Source of the DNA: Prostheceraeus crozeri
Lineage: Eukaryota > Platyhelminthes > Polycladida > Euryleptidae
Direction of reading: 5' to 3'
Assembly (NCBI GenBank): GCA_907163375.1
Contig: CAJQUW010011313.1
Location: forward strand, 72,501-136,500
Length of the DNA stretch: 64,000 nucleotides
Positions 1 through 12,495 of the stretch are shown one piece after another. Both the position numbers and the translations under genes were made by a program. Under the pieces are notes generated by a model. The model did not search any database, was not told the DNA's origin, and saw only the letters and a program-made list of their open reading frames with translations. How positions within the stretch are numbered: position 1 is the first letter of the stretch; the number at the start of each line of letters is the position of its first letter.

Positions 1-2246
1 GATGATCTCTGATACTTGATCTTATCTGTCAGCGAGCTGAAATATTTCTTTGTGAATATTTGAAGTGTCTATAATACACGCTTGAATTTCAATACATAGT
101 GGCGTACTTGAGGGGGCATGGGGAACCTCCTCTCATTTTGAGAAAATTCGTCGTCAGGAAATAGAGTAATAATGACTGCCTTAATGTGGTGAAAATTATA
201 AAAAAGAATCCAAAATCTTAATGCCATCAGATCACAAAATGAATATTATTCCCTATAATGGGGTGAATTTGTGATGAAATGTCGTGTGTTCAATGCATTC
301 GCTATCACTTCATGAAAAATTGTGACACACCGAAAAATGAGTAATGGACAGCTGACAACAATCCAGCTCTAAACATATGCTGATCTGCTAAAAGGCATCG
401 CCACGTTCACACACCATTTTTCACAGTAAAACCTTCCTCATTCAAGATTGTGTCTAACATTCCAACACGCTTGTCACAATCCGCTCGCGCTTTAGATGTT
501 ATCCTTTTCATGAAAGACTAAAAAGAGTGAAATAAGAATACAAGCAATACTTTTGCTCATTGTATTGGCGTTGTAAAATGATAATGCACCAATAATGCAA
601 AGCATATGTTTTGATAAACAAAATTTTTATGGTATATTTCTCATAAATTAGCAGGCTTTGTTTGTGCCTATCATTTACTTCATGACCGTCAATTACGCTC
701 AAATTTGTGCAGAAAACTCTCGTGACGATTAAAATTGTCTATTATTGTATGTACAGTGGCAAGTAAATGCTTCTGTATTATTCGATTTCGCTGACTCAAT
801 AAGCAGAAAATCGCATACTTATACAGATCACAACAGAATTTTGTTGACTAACTAAATGCATGTCAGATGTTGATATTGCAAAAAATCAAATGTTGTCCTA
901 GTACGTGTATATACGCCTCGTATACCACGGGAGTAGATGCGAGCGCGCCAGAGCTGTTGCATCGTATAATAAGAGTAATGCAGCTGTGTTCAAAAATGAG
1001 ATTCCCATCAGACAATTGAATTAGTCATAGTAACTCCTCAGTCATTATTTTGTGGATTTCACTTCAAATATCTGCATGTTTTGCTTGTAGAGCTGTTTTA
1101 CTGAAGAAATTTAAATAAGCATATATCAAGCTAATAATGAAAGAAAACAGTCTATTAGACATGTAGTTGTGCATAGGATTTCTCCTGTTATAGGATGCTG
1201 CAGTATAGTCAGAAATACATTAAAATTCTCCGTTGAAAATTTTTATTTAGTGAAATGAGAAAATTATTTTCTCACAAACGACTCCAGAGGCGACGGATCG
1301 GATGAACGATGCGTTATCAAGTTTTTAAAAGATGAGAACGTCGCAAAAATCAAAAAAATAAATAATTATTATTTAGTCTCTTCCGGTTTCAATTGGCAAC
1401 AAGATGACAGAGATTGACCAATCTTCATCAGGAAAAATATAGAAAGAGGAAGTGAGAGGACATCAAGTCCCTACAATTTTTTGAAATTGTAGGGAAATTT
1501 TTGAAAAATTTCTAAAAAAATTTTTAAAAAAATTTGAAAATATTTATGAAATTGAATGTAAGCAGCAATGTCACACGCTAGCCTACAATTCAATGACTAA
1601 CCTCAATCTACAAATTTCATTATTTTAAGGTCCTCAGAGAACTATTGAAATCATAAGGCAGGCCTTCCATTCGACCGTGGATGCCCCTCTCTTTGATAGA
1701 TGCAATTTCATGATTTAGAGAGCTCCTCTGAACAAAATTCATGAAAGTCCGTTGATTTCCTGCCAAACACAAAATCGTCATGTTTCGTTACTTTCACGAG
1801 TTATCATTGAGACAGCTCCAATATCTTCATGGGATGTCTCCTCTTGTTGGCAACGTTTCATAAAACTTGTTATTGTTTACAGCATCACTTGCACAGCACA
1901 CATTTTAGAAGATGTCGATCATTCAGATAAACATCAATAGAAAGTGAATTTTCAATCATATTCGGCATGCCAAGTGTTGGAGTATTCGCAGGAGAAATGT
2001 CATTGATATGAACACGAGAATTGATCATCAAACTTATCGAAACTGCTCATCAGTGGGCGGTGCTGCTGAGATTGCATAGTTTGATAAGCTGTGTCACTAG
2101 CACTTCATAAGAAAGGAATGCGGAACTTCTCATTATCTTCGTGCTTTTCGTCATCAGCGCATGGAGCTCGGAAATCAGTCGCAGCCACTATCATTTTAGA
2201 GACATTTGACATGTGATTCATCAACACTTCTTTTGCATCGGCAGCT

Positions 2247-2400
2247 CTGGCCGGGTGAATTGAGCATTTTACTAGCTTCCCAGCTGACTTGTGGTCGAAT
2301 CCTGGTCAGACGAACTGTCGTTGGGAAGATAGGATGCTAGCGTCCGTTTGCGCCACAGAGATAGATTCATTTGTAGGTTAGTCTAGTGAAGAGAAGAAAA
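2247..2400 (+). repeat. possible tRNA-derived SINE remnant
   Basis: A tRNA-like stretch with an A-box-like TGGCCGGGTGA near 2248 and a B-box-like GGTCGAATCCT at 2292-2302, spaced as in a tRNA gene. No matching second copy was noticed and no clear 3' tail is visible, so this may be chance or a worn relic. Confidence 0.35.
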
Positions 2401-2470
2401 ATAGCTGTGACAGAGAAGGTTCACTGCGTCGCCATTCCCTTGTCTGCGCACGCGCGCTTGCTCTAGTCTT

Positions 2471-2525
2471 GTAATATATACAGTATATACAGTATATATA
2501 CAGTATATATACAATATATACAGTA
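2471..2525. repeat. TATATACAG-type microsatellite
   Basis: About six imperfect copies of a 9-11 bp TATATACAG unit in tandem. Confidence 0.9.
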
Positions 2526-2773
2526 GATGTGCATCTAATATAGGATATTTATTGTTCAGATTTTAAATGTTTTCAATTAACATTTTTAGAAATAAACTAA
2601 AATGCAGATTCTAACATTTCGGAATCAGATGGAGAGTTATGAAATCTAAAGGGTCTTGAGATATTGTGTTTCTCGTTGTCATTGCAGCCCCATACAGGGC
2701 AAAGCCGCCCACCACTTTTTTGTTACTTATCCGCATAACAAAGAAATAACGTAATAAATGACAACTCAACCGC

Positions 2774-4200
2774 CAGTGGCGGACGCAGAAATTTCTGGTA
2801 GGGGGGGATGATTGGTGTTGTACTCAAGCAGTCAAACAGGTGCCTCAATGCTCTAGTTGAATAAATCCGTAGATTCAAATTCAGGCACGGCATTATGTTT
2901 TACAATTCAACAGTCATAAGTTACATCTTCTTTTCAAATAAGCTTATTAGTTGACAACAATTTGTTATAGCATTGATAGTCTTTTGTTATCAGCAATGAT
3001 TTCAGCCTATTTTCCTAGAATCATTGAGAAATCTCATTAAGGCAAGAAATTTGACTGTAATATTCATGGGGCCTAAGGCTAAATTTGTAATTGTGTAGTC
3101 TTAATAAATCCATTCCTTTAAAATGCAATATAAGTTAGTGATAACGCAATACTTGTGGCTTATTAAAGCAGCTATAGCTTACATGTATATACATACTATG
3201 TAATTTAATTTTAACTGATTTTTCTTAGGAATTTTATAAATCTGATGTGAAGAGCAAATTACTCGTCATTTTTTTGTGTATTCTTGTGGAAAATCAACAC
3301 TGAACAAAATAGTTGAAAAAATTGGCTGTGAGACTTGCTGCTGTACGTGTAACCTCAGCGACTTCTCAAAAGTAACTGGAAATACAAGTTCAAATTTTAC
3401 CCCTAACTTAACTACTTCCGAGATGAGACGCGCTACTGACTCATGACCGGAGCTGCTGGCGAATCGATCGCAAGTTTAAACTTCCGTCTCCACTCTCAGG
3501 TCGGTCATTCTCAGATGGCATCCGATCAGGGTACCTGCTAGCTTCTCAGACTGTCAAAATTGTTGCTCTCGACACTACACCCAGACAGGTCATCCGGACG
3601 AAGTAGGGGAGGAGTTCTAAACTTGCTATTAAAGCATACAGTAAGTGGTGGCCATCGTTTATAAAGCTATCAAGAACGAATAATGCGAGAATGTGCAAAT
3701 CATGCGTTCTCATTGGAAATTCAGGAACAAGTGGATAGCTCACTCGCCACTCGCCGCTCGCGTAATTCGGTTGGTCGTCAGGTCCAGAATCACTTATTCA
3801 ATTTTAACGAAATCTTGCCGGAGTTGATAGGAATAACATCTGCAAATTACATAATTCAAGTCGAACTTCCAAAGTCGGCATTAAACAGCAGGTCACCTGC
3901 GCCTTGTGCGTCAGAGATGCTACAGTTTAATGTAAGCAAACTTCTGCAGACACCTCTTCATTCCTTGGTTAGAGGTTCTCGCCTTTCCTTAATTCATGTC
4001 TCCATGCTGATAAGAAATCCAGATGTTCATTATATAATCACAAGAGAAACTGGGCCAAATTAGTTCCAGACTACGATCATTACTTGTACTTTTAATGAAC
4101 TAATTGCCAAAATGTATTGCTTACATTTACAATCCACAATCAAGTTTGAGCTGGTGGGGGGGGGATGCATCCCGGCATCCCCCCCTTGGGTCCGCCACTG
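2774..4200. mobile_element. hAT-like DNA transposon, 1427 bp, with 8-bp target duplication
   Basis: The element begins CAGTGGCGGACGCAG and ends CCTTGGGTCCGCCACTG, so the termini are an 11-bp inverted repeat (CAGTGGCGGAC). It is flanked by a perfect 8-bp direct repeat, TCAACCGC, at 2766-2773 and 4201-4208. Eight-base duplications and CAGTGG-type ends are typical of hAT elements. G-rich and C-rich tracts sit just inside both ends. The interior has no frame long enough for a hAT transposase (600 residues or more). The longest is 126 codons on the plus strand (3683-4063), which I cannot place. It is either a non-autonomous derivative or a decayed copy. The perfect duplication argues for a fairly recent insertion. 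Confidence 0.9.
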
Positions 4201-4852
4201 TCAACCGCCAATTCAGTGTGAAAATCCTATCTGACACATGCTAAAACGAGCACGCGCAAAATGATTTCACCAGCAGACTTGCGAGTGTGCCAGGATGAAT
4301 GGACGGTGACAAATTTCCCTGTGTAGCAAACAGCGTGAACCACAGAATTAGATTGTTTAATCCACAGAATTAGACAGGTCGTCTCTTCTTCTGTTTGACT
4401 AGAAGGGAAGCATTGGAACATGTAACGTAAATGAAATGGCACAATCTGCTGACTAAATACCATAGCAATCGAACAATGAGCAGACAGTTCAACATTAAAC
4501 ACGCCATTGTTGCAAAAGCTTCAGTGACTGTTATCATCCGGGGATCACAGCAAAAAGAGACGCATGATGTCAAGTTCTACAGAGAAGTTGTGAAACGTTT
4601 TTTTTTGCGCCTTGCTAACTTTTTTTTAAAAATCGGACGGGACCCAACATTATGAGAAAACTTCTGCGCAATGTCTGAATTTCTTCGAATCTGAAGGAAC
4701 CGTGGCGATCGGAGCATTTTGAAGGAATTCAGAGCAATCCGCAAGCGACGCACGACTATTTTTTTACTATCTCTGTAATATGGTTATTGTTTTGCCCTTT
4801 TTGCCACTTATTAAGTTCTGCATGTGCCATCTGTTTGCATCAGTTTAGAACT

Positions 4853-4896
4853 GTGATACGATTAAACCATCTAATTAGATTATTTAATCGTATCAC
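4853..4896. repeat. 14-bp perfect hairpin
   Basis: GTGATACGATTAAA at 4853-4866 is followed after 16 bases by its exact reverse complement at 4883-4896. A second hairpin, with 11-bp arms (AGTGAAAAATG), lies at 4931-4953. Both sit at the edge of the interspersed repeat at 4955-5190. Confidence 0.9.
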
Positions 4897-4954
4897 TTTG
4901 CAGAAATCAGAGAGCCCTGGCACACATGCAAGTGAAAAATGGCATTTTTCACTC

Positions 4955-5190
4955 AAGCTTCTCCGTGATAAATTCGTCAAATGGAAATATTATTCACGCC
5001 GTTTGACTCTTCACGATCTAAATTTATTGTCTGTACGTTTTATGTGGTGACAATCTTCTTATTCGTCAGAATTCAGACTTAAATTAACACTGCGTTCAAT
5101 GGAAAATTGACCTTCTTGCCCCTCAGACTAGTTCTGACCGTGACCGCAGTGCTGATTAATGTCATCTCTAGACTGAAAACGCAGAGAAGG
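4955..5190 (-). repeat. interspersed repeat R, copy 1
   Basis: The reverse complement of this stretch matches 57735-57950 over most of its length. Shared blocks include GTCTAGAGATGACATTAAT, CATTGAACGCA, CTGAATTCTGA, ATCGTGAAGAGTCAAACG and TGAATAATATTTCCATTT. No coding potential or class-defining ends are recognised. The boundaries are where the match fades. Confidence 0.75.
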
Positions 5191-8103
5191 CAATCTATAT
5201 CTGTGGGGTCAATTTGTGTCATTTCAATGTCTATAATAAAAACACATCAACAACTCAGAAATAATAGATTGATTAGTAATTGCGATTAATCTGACAGTAG
5301 TTCATCATCTCCTCTGCGATAAAATAGGGAATGCATTATAATATCTTTTGTCAAAAACAATAAGACATCAGCTTTCATTAACGCCCTGTTGTATAACATG
5401 TCTGGCCGTGTGGATACATCACCTGTGCAACTTTCCAACTGACCTGTTCATTTGAAATCGATTTGTGTCATCAAAACCCCATCAACAACTGTACGTTGAA
5501 ATTTAAGAGCTTAAAACAATAAATCATATTCGGTGAAGTATAGTCAGCTCACTCGGAACAAATTATCAAAAAATAGAATCATTGGAATTTGATATCACGC
5601 CTGTCCAAAATCTCGCTCGCAAATTTGACGAGAAGTCAGACTTGTGATAGAAGATATCTGAGTTTGTTAGGTGCACATCACACAGCAGTGTAGATATTTC
5701 GACGGAAATGTAAATGGAGGCAAGGAATGAAATTTCACTTATTTTCACTAACAATTCGGAACATCATTCCTATTACTTGGAAGCAAAATGTTTGGCCCCT
5801 AGAGAAAAAAAGTAAGGAATTTGGCGGTATTTTGGATACATGGAATTTTGCTTATGATAAACAAAAAACGTCACCGCTGTTGGAGAAAGTTTAGGAGATT
5901 CCTCAAATCGAAACCAATTGCAAGTATTATAATTAAGGAATTTTATGATTTTTAACAAAGGAATAAAATTTTGTTCATCAAAGACAATAGACTGTCTATC
6001 TGTGCATCCAACAATCGGAGTCACTCCCTGGACATGACACTAAGTTGCAACGACTGAAGGTTGTCAAATACATCAGAGAGGAATGCGCATGAGGAAGACA
6101 GTACTATTTCTATAATGTCTCAGCTCATACCTGTTGTCGTTCTGTCTAGACCATAGCAACACACCCTAGTGTTAGATGTCTATGTTCGCTCACTCAGCTA
6201 TAATGATAAAAATCAACGATGCATCTATCCGAAATTGCAACGGATTCTCGACATGCATGCTGCTTAGTGTTTAAACACAATGATTTGTCGCAAAGATGCT
6301 TGCTCGTCGGAGAATGTACTCACTCATCAAACAAGCCGCTATCGGCATTCTGTCAATCGTCCTTTCGGCGCCGGAAAAAGGTATTTCCAACCTCATTTCT
6401 GTCGACAGCAGGGCAGGAAATTCCTTTGAGGTTATCGACTGAGAGAGAAAAAGACAATTACCGGCAGACAGAGCGTGGATAGAAAGTGAATAATGAATGT
6501 CTGTCATAGTTAATGCTGAGAAAAGTCGGACGCAATGACAGAGAGCGTGAATCGTGAATTCAAGGAATTGACAATTCGTCAGAGCGACAACTACTCAGAG
6601 ACGGAAAGGGAAAACTTCTGATCGTAGACCTGCTGGTAATTTACATCTCTAACACAATTACTGGTTGTGAGCAGAGCGATGATTGTCACAATTCTTGCAC
6701 ACTTTCCTGACCCCAGACTCGTGGATCGCAGAGAATATCTATCACAAGAGATTTACATGCTGCATTAGAAATGTCTCACGCGACCATACTGGAGGCTGTT
6801 GTAAGATATGTCTCTCTTAAAGTTATAAGATCTGAGAATTCAGGACATGAACTCTCATTTGATAGAATAAGATGAAAAACGCGACAAGTTTTTAAAGTGT
6901 GCTCAAACGTCTCGCATTCAGTCGGACCGGAGTTAACAGTATTTGAACCTTGGTGACCATGGTTGATTCAAGGTTGGGTACACTGGCCACCTATACATTT
7001 AAGTACACGATTTGTTGAAAATTTCTGCTCAAATGCCAATGTTGAATTGTTACACATGCGCAAACTAAAACAAATTGCATGGAATACAAAGTAATAAGTT
7101 TAGAATGTACGCATTAACACTACAAAGCAATACAGTTGATTGCAAGCGTATCTTATGTACAAGGCATATTTGCAGAGTGCATTTAATTAAATTTTCGTTC
7201 CATCTTCTGCAAATACGACAGCTGCAAATTCTTTGAACTGCTCGACTAAATTTTCGAAATGTATTATTCTGTACATACAATCGTTATGTTGCCGTCTGAA
7301 AGTAGAATATCATAAAATATGTTTTCAAAAATAACGGAATAATAAATAAATGTCTTCAGATTTTACGATAAAAAAATTATTTATACAGATTATGAGAAAT
7401 TAGAGATTTCTAGACTCAGGTACCGACAGAGATTGACATAAAGCATCGTGTTGTCAGACAGGGAACGAGGAATCCAATGACCGCTATTTATACTGTCTTT
7501 ATTTGAATTGAAATTAAAATGTTCAAAATTATGACTTTTGTTTTCCATTAAGCTGTACATGTGTGCTTACTTTATTATATACATAATTAATGAACCGAAC
7601 AATCACGCGCCTAATGGGTGGGATTTCAGTTAGCAAACACTAAAAATGAAAGTAACCAAAAATAGTGTTTGTACTGCTCGAAATGATTATATCAAAAAAT
7701 TTGAAATATATTTCACTGTGAGATATTTCCTTCTTCGTTTATTAACGCCTAGAAGGGTGCCTACAACTTTCAATTAATCTTTTAAATTGATTTCGGCCTC
7801 ATGACTCTGAGAATAATATCCCTCAGTGACAGAGTAATGACATTTTAAAGTTCTTGACACTTCTCAAGCGAGACGAATTCATATGAAACTCTCTGTCAAG
7901 GACGCTTCAACAGGGAGACGGATCTAATTGTCTGTGACGGTTCCTTGATGATCGCAGATATTAAAAAAGATCTCACAAACTGAAATGTAACCGAAACTCG
8001 CAAGTGCAAACAGTACAACAATAATGAGTTTAACTTAGTTCTACCGTCCAAATGTGAAGTTGTCCTTCGATCTAAGGTCGTAGAGTTGAAACTTGGAACT
8101 TAC

Positions 8104-8264
8104 AGTTTCCAGTGGCGCCAACTCTTCTTGTAATCGTTCCAATTTGTTGTAGAGATCTTTCTCTTTGGATAGCTGATATTCCTCGATATTAAGGTCCATG
8201 CTGAGTTTGGTGATGAGATTTTTGACATCATTGACTGCTTCGTACGTCTCTGACAGTTCCAAAC
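8104..8264 (-). CDS. MCU: MCU exon (start of coiled coil 1), 161 bp
   Basis: This is an internal coding exon of the mitochondrial calcium uniporter, the inner-membrane channel that carries Ca2+ into the matrix. It encodes about 54 residues, including DVKNLITKLSMDLNIEEYQL and then LERLQEELAPLE. From memory, human MCU has NDVKTLVQQLYTTLCIEQHQ and LEDLKEQLAPLE at the same place, the helix leading into coiled coil 1 just before transmembrane helix 1. On the minus strand the acceptor is a pyrimidine-rich run ending TTTCAG before base 8264. The donor is a perfect GTAAGT after base 8104. The exon begins in phase 1: its first two bases complete an AGT serine codon with the last base of the exon at 47905. 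It ends in phase 0. Length fits (2 + 159 bases). The next exon, with both membrane helices and the DIME motif, is not seen between 1 and 8103. Confidence 0.93.
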
Positions 8265-8836
8265 CTGAAACAAGACGGGAAGTGATTTCGTTATGTTGAA
8301 TATGATTTGCATTTATGATTGAGAGGGAATTCACATCTGTCAAGATAACTGTGTAGTCAAAGGGCAACTCTCAAAAAGCGAAAGAAACGACTTACAAGTT
8401 GCACACTTTTCGAAAAACATTCACATCTTCGATGCGTGAAACACTTGCGAACATTCTGAAGTCGCCGATTTATGGCTCTAATAAGTCTCTATCATCGGCA
8501 CAGATAATTAGCGAGAGCTTTCATATACACATAAACTGCAATTGTGAGCCAATATTCAAATTCATTTATAGAATGTTCAAACAATCAGTTGAATGTGAAC
8601 TGATTTTCAGCGAAAGTACACGTATCCTTCACTATTATTTAATTCCATAACATTATCAGGAATTATTCCCCGATGGGGAATGGCCACCAATAGATGGCGC
8701 AAGACAGCGAAAGCCTGTCAATCTTTTAGCAATTTACTTAATAAAATCGGCCTATATCAAAAAGCAGGGAATTTGACATTAACTATTGGGATGCATTCTA
8801 AATGATCTCCCGTCAACTGGTCAACTAAAACATGTA

Positions 8837-9233
8837 TAGAAAGATGTCCTCAGATCTGAACAATTTAAACACAACAATTCCTTGGCATCCGCGGACGATG
8901 CGTTTCGCCTTACAAGGACTCTTCAGTACGGCTCAGAATGGTCCAAACTAGCTTAAAAAATCTAGAATGGCTTCAAAAGCTGAAGGACTGCACAGCAGAT
9001 TGCCCTGCATTCGTTTATCCTGGCTTAGCCGTGCGGCTGATAGTTATAAAGATAAATAAACATAGAGTAGCCTGTTGTGCTGTCCTTCAGCTTGTTCAGC
9101 TATTCTAGATATTTAAAGCTAGTTTGATCCATTCCGAGTCGCACTGACGCGCCCTTGTAGGGCAAAACGCAGCGTCTACGGCTGCCAAGGAATTGTTGTG
9201 TTTAAATTGCTCAGGTCAGAGGACATCTTTCTA
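8837..9233. mobile_element. foldback (long inverted repeat) element
   Basis: Two arms of about 166 bases, 8837-9003 and 9067-9233, are reverse complements of each other with scattered differences. The outermost 50 or so bases are almost identical (TAGAAAGATGTCCTC, then ACACAACAATTCCTTGGCA). The arms are separated by about 60 bases. A 12-bp direct repeat, CAACTAAAACAT, lies outside at 8822-8833 and 9271-9282. If it is a target duplication, the right end extends about 37 bases beyond the arm. No coding capacity. A diverged relative of the arm lies at about 57020-57115. Confidence 0.85.
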
Positions 9234-10802
9234 TTCATTGCCCAGGTAAACTAGCACTCTGCAATCTTAGCAACTAAAACATATCACAATGACTGTGACA
9301 AAAATGGTAACAGATATCAAGACCAGCAGAGTCACTCACTGTTTCAAAAGTGAAGAGAACTCAGTCTTATGGAATTGTGAAGAGAAAGATAATGATACTT
9401 TCATCACCATTCGTATAAGAGCACAGCAAACAAAATCTATGAAGTTTCACAAGACATCCAGCTACAATGACAAACAACATCAATTTTCAGCGGTTTAAAA
9501 TTGGCATAATCACTTTTAAAGTTTTGGTTATCGGACTCCTGATTTATGGACACTTCTCTTTGATAGACCACTTCTCAAAGTTCACAATTTTCTACAAGCG
9601 ATGGAAATCCCTGAAACACTCATAAGGCTCAGACAACAATAAAGAGGAAAAGCTATGATAGAGAAATATCTAAGTGTATCATATAACCGAAACTTCAAGG
9701 TGGAATTTTACATCCACCGAACGTTTTAGAGTTGTTAACTACTTTGACGATGAACTACTTGATGTCATGGAATTTATAATTATTATTATCTAATGAACAT
9801 CACACTTATATGTCAGTGTTTCACACAAAAAGGCCGCAAAAGGTCTCGTGTAATTTTCTTTGCAATAATAATCATAAATGATTTTTATTTTGAATGCGTG
9901 TTGTGCGTTTTTTTTAAAAAAACGTGCGTTACACAGAAACGACAAAGATGCAAATAAAAATGGGCACTAGAAGTCAGAGCGCATATAAAACGACAAAAAT
10001 ATCCGACTTAATCTTCTTTTCCGACAAAACATTTGATGTTTTTTATCAGAATATTATATAGAAAAAATTGAAAACATCTACGGATTGGAAATATAGATGA
10101 CCTCAACAAATCCACAAACGATTAACTTGTGGCATCGATAATAATGTCTAAAACAGAATCAAAGAAAAGTATAGTTGAAGCCGCCGTAAACAAAGAAAGA
10201 AATTTCTTTCTTCCAAAGCCTTGTGAAACGTTGCTATTGTCACAACCCAATTCCAGACAGCTCACATTTATTCCATCGAGAATTCGGCCAAAATGATGAT
10301 ATTAAAGATAGAAGGTGAATCAATTCAAGGCAGAAAGAAATTTGAAACGAATATTATTAATCACAGACTTTCAGTAACATCCATCCAATGGTGATAATCA
10401 ATAACTGCTTTATGCGTTTTCCTTTTGTCTCACGAAAACAGGAAGTGCTGGCATGTTTAGAGGTATGAAGAATGAATACACACACTCTCTTTCCCACGGA
10501 AATACACAAAATTTCCTAGACAGTTCTGTGTATTCAACTTATCAGATTTCAAAATATTCCATGATTGAAAAAATATCGGAATTATCATTAATTTGATCAG
10601 ACATGCAGATTTGTAGATGCATTTTGTTACATCTCGCCGAAACTTATCTTTCATTCGTCAATAAAAAATAACACTCATTCCTTGAAATATTACTAGAAAT
10701 CAATACCCATTATTACGATTCTTGTTGCATTAAATTCTAAAGTAAAACTCGGCTGACCTAAAAGGCTACCGAGGATTAGGGTCGTAAACGAATGATCGTT
10801 TT

Positions 10803-10981
10803 CACTATTCCTTACATAATAGGGGCTTGGACAGTGCTGTAGTAGTCAGACTTTAATCTGGAGCGTTATGATCTTTTAGCTCGGATGCCCTTCCTGACCA
10901 CTTCCAACATCACTTTCAGGGCTCGACCTGTGCACCGAAAGATCGCTAGACCATGCACTTGGCCACTGTGCTACGGAGGCC
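10803..10981 (-). mobile_element. SINE family A, copy 1
   Basis: This is a tRNA-derived short interspersed element on the minus strand. The head carries an A box of the form TAGCACAGTGGCCAAG and a B box near GGTCGAGCCCT. The body contains AGGAAGGGCATCCG, TAACGCTCCAG and AAAGTCTGAC. The tail carries CACTGTCCAAGCCCC and AATAGTGA. Pol III transcription from the internal boxes and mobilisation by a LINE partner are what is known of such elements. Confidence 0.85.
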
Positions 10982-12350
10982 ACAATAAGCCGTGAATGCA
11001 CTGCTTTAACCTGGTTCGAAGAGCTTCCCTCAGATTTCGATGCTACAATTACACTATCTTCCGGAAATGCAGTCCGATACATTTGGCGCATGCACTTTTC
11101 AGTGTAGCATCGGTTATAAAGAAAAGCATCAATTATGAATTCTCGATCTTCAAAAAATTTCGGACACTGATGCTTCCATGAAACACCCATGTAAGTAGTT
11201 ATCATTTTCCTCCCAATTTCGTTTACGAATTTATTTTTCTTTTACAATAAATGTCTCATCTACATATGCTGAATCCTGAATTTTATTAATACATTGTAAA
11301 TACGATGCTGAACATTAAATTGTAACTCAAATACACTGATAATGTAAAAATTGTTTTTCCTAATATTCAAATTTTATGAAATATAGGCCTACATGACCAC
11401 ATTTGATAGAAAATGGTGCATTTTGTACATCGGGCACAAACTGCTTCATTATGTTTTCAATTCTTGTCTCTGAAAAAGGAATTTTTGAATAACTTTTGAA
11501 TTGAAAACATCTTGAATCTTTTTGTTTCGAAATACATGTTATTAGAGATATCCTGATCGCGTTTTAGTCGAATCGTTCTTCTTCGTTTGAGTAGTTGTAA
11601 TGGTTGATTTTTAAAATGAACACTAATTTCATCTGAAACGCAATGTTAGGAAAAATTATCAGTTAAGACAAAAGTAACTTCTTTCTTCAACCAAAAGTCA
11701 TGTTGTAAAAAGAGAGAGAAATACACACCACAAAGCGTTTCCCCTTAGCTTGTGTCACTGAAAATTCGAGTGCTGTACATGTCTGGACGTTGTGAACAAA
11801 TATTTTGAGCTGATAATCTATATACCAACAGATGAATTCCATGGAAAAATTATCATTCAAAAAGCACTTCTCAAGATAGAAATTAAATTTGACCCAGTAG
11901 TTAGTCAAATACCGCCAAATTTCGACAGAAGATTGCAAATCGGCATGAACCTAAGCTTTCTCACCATCATATTTTCTGGTGCATCATCTACACATTAGCT
12001 AACATTCCTTGACATAGGACTTCCAGGATATGAATTTTGTGCTGGAAATTGATGGCATCCCCAACTCCGCACGCTGAAAATCCAACTCGTAATCAAATAA
12101 TTCTGAAACTGATCCGTTTATGTCTTATATTATACATCACAGTATTTCCCTTTATTTCGTATAACATCAAATGTTTGAAGTTAAGCTAATCTGTAATGAT
12201 ACCTGCTGCTACTTCTCTTCATATCATGTGTACTCAATATGCCTCCAGAACTGGTAATCTGCATGTAGATTGGAGTGAAATTTCTTCCAATTCTTGTTAT
12301 AGCGTATTTAGATCGATTGCTGCATAAAGGTTTTTAGGTACCCACTCTAA

Positions 12351-12495
12351 AAAAATTTGGTTTTCCCAAAAAACTAGAATTGGTTTTTCAGCCTGTCCCT
12401 GGAGAAAAACCCATTTCGGTTCTCCAGAAAACAAAAAAATTGGTTCTTAGGAAAACCAGTTGCTGAACTACCAAAATTGGCTTTCTATAAAACCG
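12351..12495. repeat. cluster of TTGGTTTTCC-like inverted motifs
   Basis: A 145-base stretch in which variants of TTGGTTTTCC and its complement GGAAAACC recur about eight times in both orientations (TTTGGTTTTCCC, GGTTCTCCAGAAAAC, GGTTCTTAGGAAAACCA, GGCTTTCTATAAAACC). No family recognised. Confidence 0.7.

Larger units (their letters stand above)
1..8103 (-). other. MCU intron 5 (part), with repeats
   Basis: This is the sequence downstream of the 8104-8264 exon in the transcript. It is AT-rich and has no recognised coding exon. I looked for the tryptophan-rich helix and the WDIMEP pore motif on the minus strand and did not find them. Contents: a weak tRNA-like element near 2247-2400, an ATACAG/TATA microsatellite at 2471-2525, a complete hAT-like element at 2774-4200, and an interspersed repeat with two hairpins at 4853-5190. 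Bases 97-150 resemble a worn hAT left end, but I found no partner. I see nothing in 150-2240 and 5200-8100 beyond low-complexity A/T runs (for example 1480-1550). Confidence 0.75.

Noticed and set aside
97-150. Possible hAT left end (TAGTGGCGTACTTGAGGGGG)
   Set aside because: Only one diverged end, no inverted partner and no flank repeat.
3683-4063. 126-codon frame inside the 2774 element as a hAT transposase fragment
   Set aside because: The typical hAT dimerisation motifs cannot be read in it. Left unassigned.
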